Counted from the first letter of the stretch, positions 21,125-29,953 are shown. The stretch is 64,000 nucleotides of DNA from Minwuia thermotolerans (GCA_021604565.1 BQJF01000010.1:1-64000), one strand, 5' to 3'. Numbers and translations: made by a program. Notes: generated by a model from the letters alone, not told the origin.

Positions 21125-21463
21125 CTACCTCTCCATCAGGCGATAGCTGAGGCGGTCCATGAAGCCAACGACATGACCATCTGCGGCACCTGACCGAACC
21201 ATTTCCCTCACGATTGTCGCGAGAAGCCAGTGTTGGGGCTGTCGGCGCATCTCGGCCAAGTATGCTTCAGCCATCCATGTGCCTATGTTGCAGTCTTGGG
21301 AGTAGTTGCCACTCGTCGGCACGTTCCACCAGTTATGGCCTTTGCCGTCATATCGCTTCTGGACGAAGGGCAGCAAATCTGCCGCCATGGGTCCGTCAGA
21401 AGAAATTGGCGTGACCGTCGCGCTCTTTCCTGTCGTGATTGTACAAGCTGCGGCGCGCGTCAT
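21125..21463 (-). CDS. Hypothetical island protein
   Basis: 112 residues, no family recognised. It is polar, with a WWNVPTSGNY segment and a C-terminal helix (HWLLATIVREMVRSG...FMDRLSYRL). Its start overlaps the stop of the next gene upstream by four bases (ATGA), so the two form a small operon ending in the terminator at 21033-21060. Confidence 0.5.
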   Translation of the reverse strand: MTRAAACTITTGKSATVTPISSDGPMAADLLPFVQKRYDGKGHNWWNVPTSGNYSQDCNIGTWMAEAYLAEMRRQPQHWLLATIVREMVRSGAADGHVVGFMDRLSYRLMER

Positions 21464-21837
21464 GCTGCTTCCTCCCGCAACGGACGGCGAGGGTCACGCT
21501 CGCTGTCGAGTATCAGATAGTCGCCACCGAACAGCCCACGCGGTTCATTCGATGTACGCTCCAGAAAGGCGACAATGCCGTACAGGGCCGTTGAGACGCG
21601 GTTCCACATCGGCCCAGCCTCCGGGTCATCAGGATCGGTCTGCGCCAGTATCTGCGCTTCGTTGATCGCAACCACCATGACTGACAGGGCATCCGCCGCC
21701 GTCTCGATCTCTGCGTAGAACTCGGGCTGCATGAGAGCGTGGATCTGGTCGAATAGACCGTCCTCTGCCTTCGGGTGCTGATCCATGAGCGCGGCCAGCC
21801 TCCCGATTTCCCTTCCGTATTCCGATGCTCGTTTCAT
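21460..21837 (-). CDS. Hypothetical island protein
   Basis: 125 residues, mostly helical and acidic (LFDQIHALMQPEFYAEIETAADALSVMVVAINEAQ), no signal peptide or membrane segment. It resembles small prophage proteins of unknown role. It is transcribed divergently from the XRE regulator at 21955, across an interval that carries a perfect operator-like palindrome, so it is likely that regulator's target. Confidence 0.55.
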   Translation of the reverse strand: MKRASEYGREIGRLAALMDQHPKAEDGLFDQIHALMQPEFYAEIETAADALSVMVVAINEAQILAQTDPDDPEAGPMWNRVSTALYGIVAFLERTSNEPRGLFGGDYLILDSERDPRRPLREEAA

Positions 21838-21852
21838 GATGCTTCTCCTGTT

Positions 21853-21869
21853 TCAACGATTATCGTTGA
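21853..21869. promoter_or_regulatory. Operator-like palindrome between divergent genes
   Basis: TCAACGA-TTA-TCGTTGA is a perfect 7+3+7 palindrome. Related half-sites recur at about 21898-21925 (TCGTCAA, and TCGTTGA facing TGACGA). The cluster lies between the minus-strand gene at 21837 and the XRE gene at 21955, as expected for an autoregulated switch. Confidence 0.6.
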
Positions 21870-21954
21870 TATAAATGTAAAAGCACCATTCTTCGTTCGT
21901 CAACATTTTTCGTTGATCATTGACGAATTAGATTGGTCACCATATGTTCTCGTC

Positions 21955-22197
21955 ATGATACATCCTGAACAGTCCAGAGCAGCCCGCGCCCTCCTTTCGT
22001 GGTCCCAGCAGCAGCTTGCTACTGCGGCTCATGTCGGCCTCAGCACGGTACGCGACTTCGAGAAGGGGCGGCGCACCCCGTCTCACAACAATTTGCTTGG
22101 GATAGCGTCTGCCCTCGAGGCGGCGGGCGTTCAGTTGATCCCGTCCAACGGCGGCGGACCTGGCGTCCGCATGGCCAAGCGGGACGGCGACGAATAG
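21955..22197 (+). CDS. XRE family helix-turn-helix regulator
   Basis: 80 residues from the ATG at 21955 (MIHPEQSRAARALL); the longer in-frame ORF would run back through the operator and the divergent gene. The HTH is LSWSQQQLATAAHVGLSTVRDFEKGRRTP and the C-terminus ends GVQLIPSNGGGPGVRMAK, a form common in small alphaproteobacterial regulators. It probably binds the adjacent TCAACGA/TCGTTGA sites and controls the divergent pair at 21125-21837. Confidence 0.75.
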   Translation: MIHPEQSRAARALLSWSQQQLATAAHVGLSTVRDFEKGRRTPSHNNLLGIASALEAAGVQLIPSNGGGPGVRMAKRDGDE

Positions 22198-22450
22198 GGC
22201 TTTCCGACCGATCAGTGGGTCGCCCAAAAGGGTAACGAACCACCCCCTTGTCAGGGGAGCGCGCGCCAACTGTCGATATGGCCCCGCAAAGCCATCAAGC
22301 CCCTGAACCTGTGCCGGTTTTCATGCAGCCGTGAGACCTGCCCGAACTGCCGGGCGGCGGAACACGGCATGAACGATTCCGGGGAAACCGCCCGGATCGT
22401 GGGGAAATGCTTCCGCTTGTTCCTCAAATGTTCTCATGCCATCGTGCGGC

Positions 22451-22687
22451 ATGGACGAGATCGACGACAAGCATCTGACAGAGACCATCGCCTATGCGCT
22501 GTGGCGGTCGTACACGCTGCGCATGAAGCGGCGGAGCCTGGACGAGGCGCGGACATGGGCGCAGCACGTCACGGCCCATCTGCGGACCTGCGGGATGATT
22601 GTCAGCCGTCATCCGCCGAAGCAGGCGCATTCAACACCGAAGTTACAAGGCAAGCCGGGTTATAACCGTAGAAACGACACAACTTGA
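22451..22687 (+). CDS. Small hypothetical protein
   Basis: 78 residues from the ATG at 22451. It is basic at the C-terminus, with a helical MDEIDDKHLTETIAYALWRSYTLRMKRR and LDEARTWAQHVTAHLRTCGM. No family recognised and no good ribosome-binding site. Upstream, 22198-22450 holds only short unconvincing frames. Kept because composition looks protein-like. Confidence 0.35.
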   Translation: MDEIDDKHLTETIAYALWRSYTLRMKRRSLDEARTWAQHVTAHLRTCGMIVSRHPPKQAHSTPKLQGKPGYNRRNDTT

Positions 22688-22703
22688 CCTATTCGTTCAT
22701 CTG

Positions 22704-23204
22704 TCAGCGCCCCAGAAGTTCGCAGTTAGCCTTGTTGTAGAGTTTGCCAGCCGCAATGCCATAAGACCCCGAGCCAATTGGGCACTCACTACAGGCCCGC
22801 TGGATCTCATTCGAGGCTTCCTCCATTGCTGCTTCGAAGATTCTGCCCAGCATGAAATCCGGTGATGGTCCTTGCATTCGCCAGACGAAGGCAACCGGCG
22901 CACTGCGTTCGATGCTCTCTTTTGAGATAGATCCGTCCAAGGCCCCATTGATGAACAGGCGTCCGGCATCCGTTCCCAGATCGAACAGTCTCGACTGAGC
23001 ATCAGACTCCAATGCCTGTTCGGCGCTGGCATCCGTTTCCAAACCGAACAGCCTCGACCCAGCTTCATACTTCGATGCCTGTTCGGCGAAAGAAACGCAT
23101 ATGTACGCGGACCAAGAAAGCCTCGCCAAGCGAGCATCACCTGCCTCGATCTGAGCATATGCCGCACCGCCAGACCAGATCGTCGCGACAAGGAGCAATC
23201 GCAT
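22704..23204 (-). CDS. Exported hypothetical protein with an internal 21-residue duplication
   Basis: 166 residues from the ATG at 23204 (MRLLLVATIWSGGAAYAQ), a clear Sec signal peptide; an upstream in-frame ATG would hide it. The middle carries two copies of a 21-residue unit (RLFGLETDA.. and RLFDLGTDA..), encoded by a 63-bp imperfect tandem repeat beginning near 22965 and 23028. The C-terminus has a pair of Cys (QRACSECPIGSGSYG). Function unknown. It is 40 bases downstream of the endonuclease gene on the same strand. Confidence 0.6.
   Translation of the reverse strand: MRLLLVATIWSGGAAYAQIEAGDARLARLSWSAYICVSFAEQASKYEAGSRLFGLETDASAEQALESDAQSRLFDLGTDAGRLFINGALDGSISKESIERSAPVAFVWRMQGPSPDFMLGRIFEAAMEEASNEIQRACSECPIGSGSYGIAAGKLYNKANCELLGR
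22965..23090. repeat. 63-bp imperfect tandem duplication in coding sequence
   Basis: Two consecutive copies beginning GGCATCCGTT at 22965 and 23028; mismatches are spread across the unit. The period of 63 keeps the reading frame and duplicates 21 residues of the exported protein. Confidence 0.7.
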
Positions 23205-23244
23205 ACCCCAACGCCACCTGTCTGTACCCCTGCCTGTCCTGTGG

Positions 23245-23997
23245 TCAATCATTGGCAACATGAGGGTTTCTCCATCCCATCTCTTGCGAAATCACCGCGT
23301 GACGGTTCCTCTCGGCGTCGTCAACAGGATCTGCGGCTGACCAACCTTCAAGCATCGTCGTCATGTCGGCAGGGACAACCACGCCGTAGCGGTCGCGCAT
23401 GTAGAACCAGACGCGGGCAACGTCGCCCCTGATGCTTTCCATCGGTTCGGCCATGCCCCGCCGCTGGGCCGGTCCCACGCCGTCTGTGACCACTTCGAAG
23501 TCACATGCCCCATATTCACGCGGTTCGTCCGGGATGATTCCGAAGGGACGTGCGCTGCGGTCGCCGTTCAGTTCACCGATTGCAGGCACAAGGTTGAACA
23601 GGTCGCCCTCAGCTTCCTCATAGCCCGGTATTTGACGGCACTCGTCGCGGCTGGCCTCCTGGCACCCGAAGCCTGTTGCGATCCAGTCCGCCGGGACAAC
23701 GTGCTCCCACTCGATGCGCATGGTCCGGGCGTTCGGCTTGCCCTTGCGGGTGATGAGGTCGCGAGCCTGGTAGCCGCAAACGGAACCGACAACCCATAGG
23801 TTGCCGCTGCGGATCAGCTTCTCCTCTGCCGTCGCGGGACGGTAGGGACAATGGCAATAGAAGCTGAGCGGGCCGATCTGCCACCAGAGATCAACGGCGG
23901 TATCCTTGGCGTCGTCGAAGTCGCGGGGCGGTTCCTGTGCCGCAGCGTGGAAGCTGAATACTGACAAGAGCAACAATGCGCAGAGGTACCGCAACAT
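23245..23997 (-). CDS. Secreted endonuclease I (EndA/NucM family)
   Basis: 250 residues with a Sec signal peptide (LCALLLLSVFSFHAAAQ). The endonuclease I core is visible: RIEWEHVVPADW with the catalytic His, GDLFNLVPAIGELNGDRSARPFG with Asn metal ligand, and RGDVARVWFYMRDRYG. Many Cys fit a disulphide-bonded periplasmic enzyme. The family degrades DNA without sequence preference. In an integrated phage-like element it could clear competing DNA or recycle nucleotides. Confidence 0.85.
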   Translation of the reverse strand: MLRYLCALLLLSVFSFHAAAQEPPRDFDDAKDTAVDLWWQIGPLSFYCHCPYRPATAEEKLIRSGNLWVVGSVCGYQARDLITRKGKPNARTMRIEWEHVVPADWIATGFGCQEASRDECRQIPGYEEAEGDLFNLVPAIGELNGDRSARPFGIIPDEPREYGACDFEVVTDGVGPAQRRGMAEPMESIRGDVARVWFYMRDRYGVVVPADMTTMLEGWSAADPVDDAERNRHAVISQEMGWRNPHVAND

Positions 23998-24103
23998 GAG
24001 AATCCCTCTCGGTAGAACACGCCGATCACTGCCGACACGGTAACATGAGGCGATTTTTCGGCGCTATGCTCCTCTGACGCGAAGGCCATCTTGGGAACAG
24101 CCG

Positions 24104-24604
24104 ATGCTTGAACATGTTTCGTATTCTGACGTGCTTGCCACCGTGGCGCTCTGCTTGGCGATGGGCACATTGGGATGGACGGTCTACAGGGATGCGGTGC
24201 AGAAGCCGCGCTTCCGAGTTTCGGTTCAAGTGACCACATTCATGACGGAGACTGGAGCAGTTGGCCCCTTCTTGACCGTGCAGGCGCTCAACCTCGGACC
24301 ACTTCCGAACCGGTATCAGAGTGTTTGTGCCAAGCATTCCCGTTTGGACTGGCCCCGATCAATGGGCATGTTCACGTTCAGCCCTGATCGCGATTCTCCC
24401 TTCAACACCCCTCCAGGAACCAAGATCGAAGTAGGCGATGATGCGACGTTTGCTCATCCATATGAGGACGGGAATCTCCTGCGGGGCAGGTTCAAGAGAA
24501 TTGGAGTGATAGATGGTTACGGTCGCATACACTGGGCACCAAGACGGCAGGTCGAGAAGGTCACCAACGATTTCCTGAAGGCTTTTCCTCAGGCGGGCCG
24601 ATGA
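24104..24604 (+). CDS. Hypothetical membrane-anchored protein
   Basis: 166 residues. One N-terminal membrane helix (DVLATVALCLAMGTLGWTVY) is followed by a soluble beta-rich domain (FRVSVQVTTFMTETGAVGPFLTVQALNLGPLP) resembling the small domains found in phage or accessory cargo genes. It stands alone on the plus strand amid minus-strand genes, as cargo genes often do. Function unknown. Confidence 0.55.
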   Translation: MLEHVSYSDVLATVALCLAMGTLGWTVYRDAVQKPRFRVSVQVTTFMTETGAVGPFLTVQALNLGPLPNRYQSVCAKHSRLDWPRSMGMFTFSPDRDSPFNTPPGTKIEVGDDATFAHPYEDGNLLRGRFKRIGVIDGYGRIHWAPRRQVEKVTNDFLKAFPQAGR

Positions 24605-24619
24605 GGCCACGTCTGAATT

Positions 24620-24907
24620 TCACCCGCCCGACAGCCACCACACCAGATAGCCCACGCCCAGCCACGCGAAGGGCCATGCCCAGCCGATGATCGAGGCGAG
24701 CCACAGGGCAGGCAGGAAGCCGATCAGTGCGCCCAGCCAGCCAAAGGCCATGATCAGCGCGCCCCACACCAGCACGAAGGTGACAAGGGTGGTCAGCGAG
24801 CTTGCGACGTTCCCGAGCCACTCCACGAAGGCGTTTGCCGCCTTGTCCCGCCTCTCCGCCTTTGCCTGAGCGTCCATGGTCCTGATGTGGGGGTGCCCGT
24901 CACTCAT
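24620..24907 (-). CDS. Small phage-like membrane protein
   Basis: 95 residues. A charged N-terminal helix (MDAQAKAERRDKAANAFVEW) precedes two or three hydrophobic segments (LTTLVTFVLVWGALIMAFGW, FLPALWLASIIGWAWPF). It overlaps the end of the large virion-like gene by eight bases. Position after internal-virion genes suggests a holin-like or membrane accessory role, but that is inference. Confidence 0.55.
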   Translation of the reverse strand: MSDGHPHIRTMDAQAKAERRDKAANAFVEWLGNVASSLTTLVTFVLVWGALIMAFGWLGALIGFLPALWLASIIGWAWPFAWLGVGYLVWWLSGG

Positions 24908-27581
24908 CGGAAGGGGTGGCGCTCAGGAACACGTCAGGATTGGCTGCAAGGGTGCCCAGGGCCTCAAGCCCGAGGTCGCCGTAGATAACCTCCGCCGTGC
25001 GTGACTTCGTGCTGTGTGTCGCGAGGCGGGCCAACTTCGCCAGCTTGTCGGGATCGGCCAGCGCCTCAGCCACCCGGTTGCGCATCTGCTCCCGTGTCAG
25101 GCCCAGCGATGCGGTGAAGATCCGCCCGGTCTTGGACAGCGGTGCAAAGACCATCGCCCGATAGACACGGCTCAGACCTTCAAGGGCCGGCACACCCCGT
25201 TCGAACAGTCGCGCAATGTCCTTCGGCGCATCGGCAGACGCCTTTCGCCCGGCAATCTCCATGGCGTTGCGCCAGGTCCGCACATTGGCGATGTACTGCG
25301 GCCCGAGAGCCTTCTCCGCAATGGCCCTGCCACGGCTATTCAGGAACCCGTCGAGGCTCTTGACGGTGAACTGGCCACCACTGGTCATCATCCCCCGCAA
25401 CTCGGCTGCAACGGCCTCCTGGAAGGCGGGAATGCGATCCGGGCGGGTGGTCTCAAGGATGCGCTTGGCCAAGGCGAACTGACCGGCATTGCCGTCTCTG
25501 ACCAGATTGCGCACCAGCACGGTGGGATCTGCGGTGGCGAACCCGAAGCGGCGCTCGAACAGTTGTTTCGTCCGTTCAATCGTCTGGCTGTGCTTCGCCA
25601 CTTCCGCCTTGAAGGACTGCACGTCGCGGAGGGAGCGCAACACGCTTGGCCGATCCGCGAACAGTTCCTCTAGGCTGTCCCGATTGGTGCGCAGGAAGAT
25701 GTTCAGCCGTCCGGGGTTGATACTGCCGCTGTCATCCAGCGCCCGACGCTCAGCCAGCCCGAGCACGGCGTCCTGTGCATCCTTCATCACGCCCTTGCCG
25801 CCGGGCATCCGCGACGTTGCTTCCGTGAAGGCGCGCACGTCCTCCGTATCCCGCAACAGGCTGAAGGCCACATCGTCACCGCTCATGCGGGGAACGCCGA
25901 AGCGGTCTGTTTCCGTGTAGCGCCCGATCACGCCCCGGTTGAACCGTTCGATGGATTCACGGTAGGCGGCTTCAAGCTGACGTACCTCCGTCACCATCCT
26001 GCCGGTCGGGTCCGCTTCCATCAGGGCGTCGTCGCGGGTCCGTTCAAGATCGGCCTTCAGCTTCGACAGCATCCGGTGGCGCTGCGGCTCGTCGGCCATG
26101 CCGGGCCTGCGAAGCTCGCGGCGAATGTCGCGCAGGGCGCGCTGCATCTCGCCCAGGCTGACGGCGTTCTCCCCCGCCTTGCCTGCTTCGCGCATCAGCG
26201 TGTTCTGACTTTGCAGGCTGATGGATGGCAGGATGTTCTGCCCTTCCCGGTTGACCGTTGCCTTGATCTGCTCCGCGAAGCCGGACAGGTCGATGCTGAC
26301 CAGCTCGTTCTGCTGCAATTCGTCGAACTGCTCATGGAAGGGTGCGAAGACCTTCTCGCGGGCCTCGTCGATGCCGGTGCGCATGGAGGCAACCGCCGTT
26401 GCCGGGTCGCGACCAATCGACAGGATTTCCTGCTCTGCCTTCTCTGCCGCGATCCGTGCCCGGTTCCGCCTTTCGGTCGCCGGTCGCAGGGCCTTGCGTT
26501 CCTGCTGCCTGACCGTCGCCTGAATGTCCCGGCCCGTGCGTGCCACATCGGCCTCGTTGCCCGGCACGTTGTCCGCCATCACGTCAAGCGCCGTCTGCTG
26601 CTGCTCCCGAACGCCACGCACACCCGGTGCGGTCTTCTCCGACTGCATGGCCCCGCGCTCGCCTGCCAGAAGGGTGTCGTTGTTCATGGCCTGACCGGGC
26701 GTCACGGGGAAGGGCTTGCCGGTGAGAGCCTGCACCTCGTCCTGTACGCCCTTCACGCTGTCCTGACCGGCCCTGATGGCTTCCTCCGTACCCACGGCGC
26801 GCTTGACCGGTCCCGACCCCTTGAGACCTGCCCACGCGCGGCGGAACATGGCAACCGTCAGGCCACCGATACCCGCCTGGATCGCGGCCGATTTCGCCCG
26901 GCTGAGACCGGCGTCGAAGATCTGCTCATCGGTCATGTCGATCAGGCCACGCTGCCGGGCTTCCAGAAGGCGCGTACCAAGGGCAAGGCCCTCGCCCACG
27001 GCCTCACCGCCAACGGCACCAGTAACCGCACCGATAGCCGTACCGGGACCGGGAAGGGTCGAACCGGCGGTGCCACCCGCGATACCGCCAACGCCACCTC
27101 CGACAACGCCTGCGCCGATGGTGGCCGCTTCCGGTGCCATCGCCCCCAGGTCGCCCCAATCAGCACCCGGTGCATTGACCAGCCCCCACTGTTCCTCGCC
27201 TTCCGTGCGGAACTCGATTTCGCCGGTATCCGGCCCGATGCGGGTTTCGACTGGCGAGGCGGCATTACGTAATGCCACCCGACGCGCAATCTCGGCCTCT
27301 TGCTCGGGTGTCTCGTCTCCGGTGAGACCAAGGTTCAGGTTGAAGCGGCCTCGTAACCCGAATCCTTCCATCTTCACGCCTGACCGTTGCGCTGCCTGCT
27401 CCGTGGTCTCCGCGAAGCGGGCCTGCTGGTTCAGGGCGTCGATACCCCTTTGGGGAACGCTGGTGCGCGGTGCCAGGTCGGACGGGACCATGGGTGCAGA
27501 CTTCCACGCGGGTTCAGCCTTGTTGGCCACCGGTGCGGGTTGCTGGCCTTCGTCTGCCAGCGGTGCGTCCTGCCAGCCCAT
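24900..27581 (-). CDS. Large phage internal-virion-like protein
   Basis: 893 residues. The N-terminal 130 residues are polar. Residues ~150-200 form a Gly/Ala-rich hydrophobic stretch (GAGVVGGGVGGIAGGTAG and following) typical of membrane-active ejection or internal-virion proteins. The long middle (~290-560) is helical and charged with strong coiled-coil character. The C-terminal third has a stretch ending GLSRVYRAMVFAPLSKTGRIF. It starts at TGATG overlapping the previous gene. I infer a podovirus-type DNA ejection component; no exact homologue is claimed. Confidence 0.55.
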   Translation of the reverse strand: MGWQDAPLADEGQQPAPVANKAEPAWKSAPMVPSDLAPRTSVPQRGIDALNQQARFAETTEQAAQRSGVKMEGFGLRGRFNLNLGLTGDETPEQEAEIARRVALRNAASPVETRIGPDTGEIEFRTEGEEQWGLVNAPGADWGDLGAMAPEAATIGAGVVGGGVGGIAGGTAGSTLPGPGTAIGAVTGAVGGEAVGEGLALGTRLLEARQRGLIDMTDEQIFDAGLSRAKSAAIQAGIGGLTVAMFRRAWAGLKGSGPVKRAVGTEEAIRAGQDSVKGVQDEVQALTGKPFPVTPGQAMNNDTLLAGERGAMQSEKTAPGVRGVREQQQTALDVMADNVPGNEADVARTGRDIQATVRQQERKALRPATERRNRARIAAEKAEQEILSIGRDPATAVASMRTGIDEAREKVFAPFHEQFDELQQNELVSIDLSGFAEQIKATVNREGQNILPSISLQSQNTLMREAGKAGENAVSLGEMQRALRDIRRELRRPGMADEPQRHRMLSKLKADLERTRDDALMEADPTGRMVTEVRQLEAAYRESIERFNRGVIGRYTETDRFGVPRMSGDDVAFSLLRDTEDVRAFTEATSRMPGGKGVMKDAQDAVLGLAERRALDDSGSINPGRLNIFLRTNRDSLEELFADRPSVLRSLRDVQSFKAEVAKHSQTIERTKQLFERRFGFATADPTVLVRNLVRDGNAGQFALAKRILETTRPDRIPAFQEAVAAELRGMMTSGGQFTVKSLDGFLNSRGRAIAEKALGPQYIANVRTWRNAMEIAGRKASADAPKDIARLFERGVPALEGLSRVYRAMVFAPLSKTGRIFTASLGLTREQMRNRVAEALADPDKLAKLARLATHSTKSRTAEVIYGDLGLEALGTLAANPDVFLSATPSDE

Positions 27582-28849
27582 CAGGGTTTCACCCGCACGG
27601 AACCATCAGGGGCGCGGAAGCGTGTCCCCGATGGCAGGGCCTCGTAATCCGCGTCCCCCTGGATCGTCGGCATTCCGCCCGAGGCGCGGCGGGCAAGGAT
27701 GCCCTGCTTGATCTGTTCCTTGCGCTGGCGGAAGTCGGTCACGTCGCCGCTGAGGATGCTTTCCTGGATGGTCCGCACCTGCTGCTGCGTCTTCGCGCGG
27801 GATGCCAGAACGGCCCGTTCCCGTGCGATCTGTGATGCAGCGATGCCTGCCGCAATCGCATCGGCATTGGCTTCGGGGGAGGTTCCGAGACCACCAAACG
27901 CGCCGAGGGCGAGGCTGACTTCCTTCTGGTTCAGGTTGCCCTTGAACTGCTCGAAGCCGTTGATGACCACCTGCGTGGCCAGCCGGTCGAAGTTCTGCTG
28001 GTTGCCAAGGTCGCCAAGCTCGATCCCGAGGGCCTGCGCTTCGCCCTGGAGGTCTACGCCCAGGTCTTCGGCAATGCCCTGAAGGCTGGCGACGAGCGGC
28101 TGCAACGAACCGGTGTTGACGCCATCCTGCATCAGGTCGCCAAGCTGCTGGAACGTCTGCTCGGTCCCGACTGCCGACTGCCCGGAATCAACGATGGCCG
28201 TCCGCGCGGCGGCGAGGTCTTTCCCCGTCGCCTTCTCGAACTCGGTCTCACCCTTCCCCATCTGCACGGTGGCGTTGGGCTTCATGAGCACCTGACGCTG
28301 TTCATCCGGCGACAGGCGTGCAAACGCCAGATCCCGTGGCGACAACGTGCGCGGAGCACCCTCCGCGACCATCTCTCCACCCTCGAACCGTCGCTGGCCT
28401 GCACCAAGCGTGAAGCCCTCGACCGGCTTCTGCGCGTTGGGCAACACCCGCTCGCCGTTCATGTAGTAGTTGTACCCGTCCGCGCCCTTGATGATCTTGC
28501 GCTCCGGTGCGGGCTGCAACGCACGGGCAAGCAGAGACTGCCCCACCTGTGCCGTGTTCTGGTCGCTCAGCAACCGGGCCATCAGTTGCGGGTCGCGGAT
28601 AGGCGCACGGCCTGCCGCATCCGTCGTCGGACCTTCGCCGGTCAGTGTCCCTCGGTTCAGGCCCGCCAGTGCTTCCGCGAGGGCGCTGCGGCTCTCATCG
28701 GCCTTCTTCCGCTTGCCCCATTCCGCGAGGGCGACACCGCCAAGCCGTGCCGCCTGACCGAGGCCGGTCTTGTAGGGGCTGCGGGATGTTCCCTGCGCAA
28801 GCAATGCCTGTGTCAGGTCTGTCTGACCGTACTGGTTAACCATCGTCAT
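27581..28849 (-). CDS. Phage structural-type protein
   Basis: 422 residues. N-terminal LAQGTSRSPYKTGLGQAARLGGVALAEWGKRKK is a common opening in phage internal or tail-associated proteins. The middle has DGYNYYMNGERVLPNAQKPV and the rest is Gln-rich and helical. It ends with PSGTRFRAPDGSVRVKP, a short motif often seen at the C-terminus of phage virion proteins. Coupled on both sides (ATGA upstream, TGATG downstream) to the adjacent genes. Confidence 0.5.
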   Translation of the reverse strand: MTMVNQYGQTDLTQALLAQGTSRSPYKTGLGQAARLGGVALAEWGKRKKADESRSALAEALAGLNRGTLTGEGPTTDAAGRAPIRDPQLMARLLSDQNTAQVGQSLLARALQPAPERKIIKGADGYNYYMNGERVLPNAQKPVEGFTLGAGQRRFEGGEMVAEGAPRTLSPRDLAFARLSPDEQRQVLMKPNATVQMGKGETEFEKATGKDLAAARTAIVDSGQSAVGTEQTFQQLGDLMQDGVNTGSLQPLVASLQGIAEDLGVDLQGEAQALGIELGDLGNQQNFDRLATQVVINGFEQFKGNLNQKEVSLALGAFGGLGTSPEANADAIAAGIAASQIARERAVLASRAKTQQQVRTIQESILSGDVTDFRQRKEQIKQGILARRASGGMPTIQGDADYEALPSGTRFRAPDGSVRVKP

Positions 28850-29163
28850 TCTCCTCGGCGCACATGGCGCTCACTGATGTTATCATTTTGGCTGGTATTC
28901 GTCGTTGATTTGTTCTCATCAACGCCTGCCCCGTCCCGGGCGTAGACGGACAGCCATTCGCGTGTCGTCAGGTCGGACTGGCCATCATCTCCCTTCGGGT
29001 CAGGGATAATCATGACGCCACCCTGGTAACCGGTGGCGGCGCGGTGCCTGTCGATGGCCTGTTCCTGGGTTTCTCCGGGTCGCAAGTGGACCACGTAGTC
29101 GGCGCTTGCCCCCTTGGTCGCCTTCTCCAGGCGGCTCAATCTCGTATCCAGCCTATTCGCCAT
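28846..29163 (-). CDS. Small hypothetical phage protein
   Basis: 105 residues from the ATG at 29163 (MANRLDTRLSRLEKATKG), which has AGGAA upstream and overlaps the end of the DUF5681 gene by 11 bases; the longer ORF runs through that gene. It contains a short coiled-coil start, then VHLRPGETQEQAIDRHRAATG and VMIIPDPKGDDG, a layout common next to phage terminase/portal genes. Function unknown. Confidence 0.6.
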   Translation of the reverse strand: MANRLDTRLSRLEKATKGASADYVVHLRPGETQEQAIDRHRAATGYQGGVMIIPDPKGDDGQSDLTTREWLSVYARDGAGVDENKSTTNTSQNDNISERHVRRGE

Positions 29164-29599
29164 TTCCTGCCTCCAGTGCCGCAATGCGGCGTTCAAGCTC
29201 TGCCGTCTCGACCGAGCGTCGATAGGCTTCAACGATGCCCGCGACGGCTCCGGCTTCGGATGGCGTGATCTGCCCGGATGCCATTGCTTCCAGCACTGCC
29301 GACATAGCCTTGGGCGTGTCTTCAGCCGCCTCGACAGACGGAAGGTCCATGGTGATCGGCGCATCCTTTACCGGCGGCGCGATCCGCTCCATGCAGAGAC
29401 GCAATGCCGTCGTGTCTCCTTCCATCGCCAGTTCGACCGCTTTGCGGGTCAGAGCCTCGGACTCGCCGTCCAGCAACTCCAGTACCGCCCGCGTCGTCCG
29501 GTTGATCGCACCGCGCGGCTTGCCCGATGGATTGCCGGACTGACCGGATCTCCACTGACCGGCGTTCTCCTGTTTCGGTCCTGAATTTTCAGGCGTCAT
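29153..29599 (-). CDS. DUF5681 family protein
   Basis: 148 residues. The N-terminal WRSGQSGNPSGKPRGAINRTTRAV is the DUF5681 signature, found beside terminase genes in many alphaproteobacterial prophages and islands. The remainder is helical (ALTRKAVELAMEGDTTALRLCMERIAPP; EAYRRSVETAELERRIAALE). The start directly abuts the stop of the upstream gene (TAG then ATG). A small-terminase-like or packaging role is suspected from context only; no large terminase is present. Confidence 0.75.
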   Translation of the reverse strand: MTPENSGPKQENAGQWRSGQSGNPSGKPRGAINRTTRAVLELLDGESEALTRKAVELAMEGDTTALRLCMERIAPPVKDAPITMDLPSVEAAEDTPKAMSAVLEAMASGQITPSEAGAVAGIVEAYRRSVETAELERRIAALEAGNGE

Positions 29600-29953
29600 C
29601 TATCCATCGCCTCCATGGTTGGGTGATGTTGTCGGCGTTCGCATCCGCCTGCGGTAACGCCCTGTACCGCCATCGGCGGCACGGCCCCGGATGCGGTCGC
29701 GGAGGGGGGGTGGTGTCAGACAGATACCGGGTGGTGTCACACAGACACCAGGGGGGTGGTGAACCCTGTTCACTATGGGTGGTGAACTCAGTGCACCAGG
29801 GTGGTGACACACAGTCACTTGCGATGGTGACAGGCTGTCACCTGCGACGGTTCCGAACTGGTTCCGTACCGGGGGGGAACTGGTTCCGAAGTGGTGGGGA
29901 ACAGGCCCCGAAAAATACCGCCCGCCAAGAATGGGGTGTTTCGAAGGTGTCAT
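29600..29953 (-). CDS. Putative protein encoded through a hairpin array
   Basis: 117 residues, Pro/His-rich and low complexity (HHPPGVCVTPPGICLTPPP). Supporting evidence is positional: its start overlaps the upstream stop (ATGA) and its stop abuts the next ATG, exactly filling the gap. Against it: the coding sequence is dominated by nine short DNA hairpins (29712-29909) that alone could explain the open frame. It may be a real small protein, or a non-coding array that happens to be open. Confidence 0.35.
   Translation of the reverse strand: MTPSKHPILGGRYFSGPVPHHFGTSSPPVRNQFGTVAGDSLSPSQVTVCHHPGALSSPPIVNRVHHPPGVCVTPPGICLTPPPLRDRIRGRAADGGTGRYRRRMRTPTTSPNHGGDG

Noticed and set aside
22697-23248. 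Alternative frame over the exported repeat protein
   Set aside because: The other frame has a good signal peptide and a duplication with period divisible by three.
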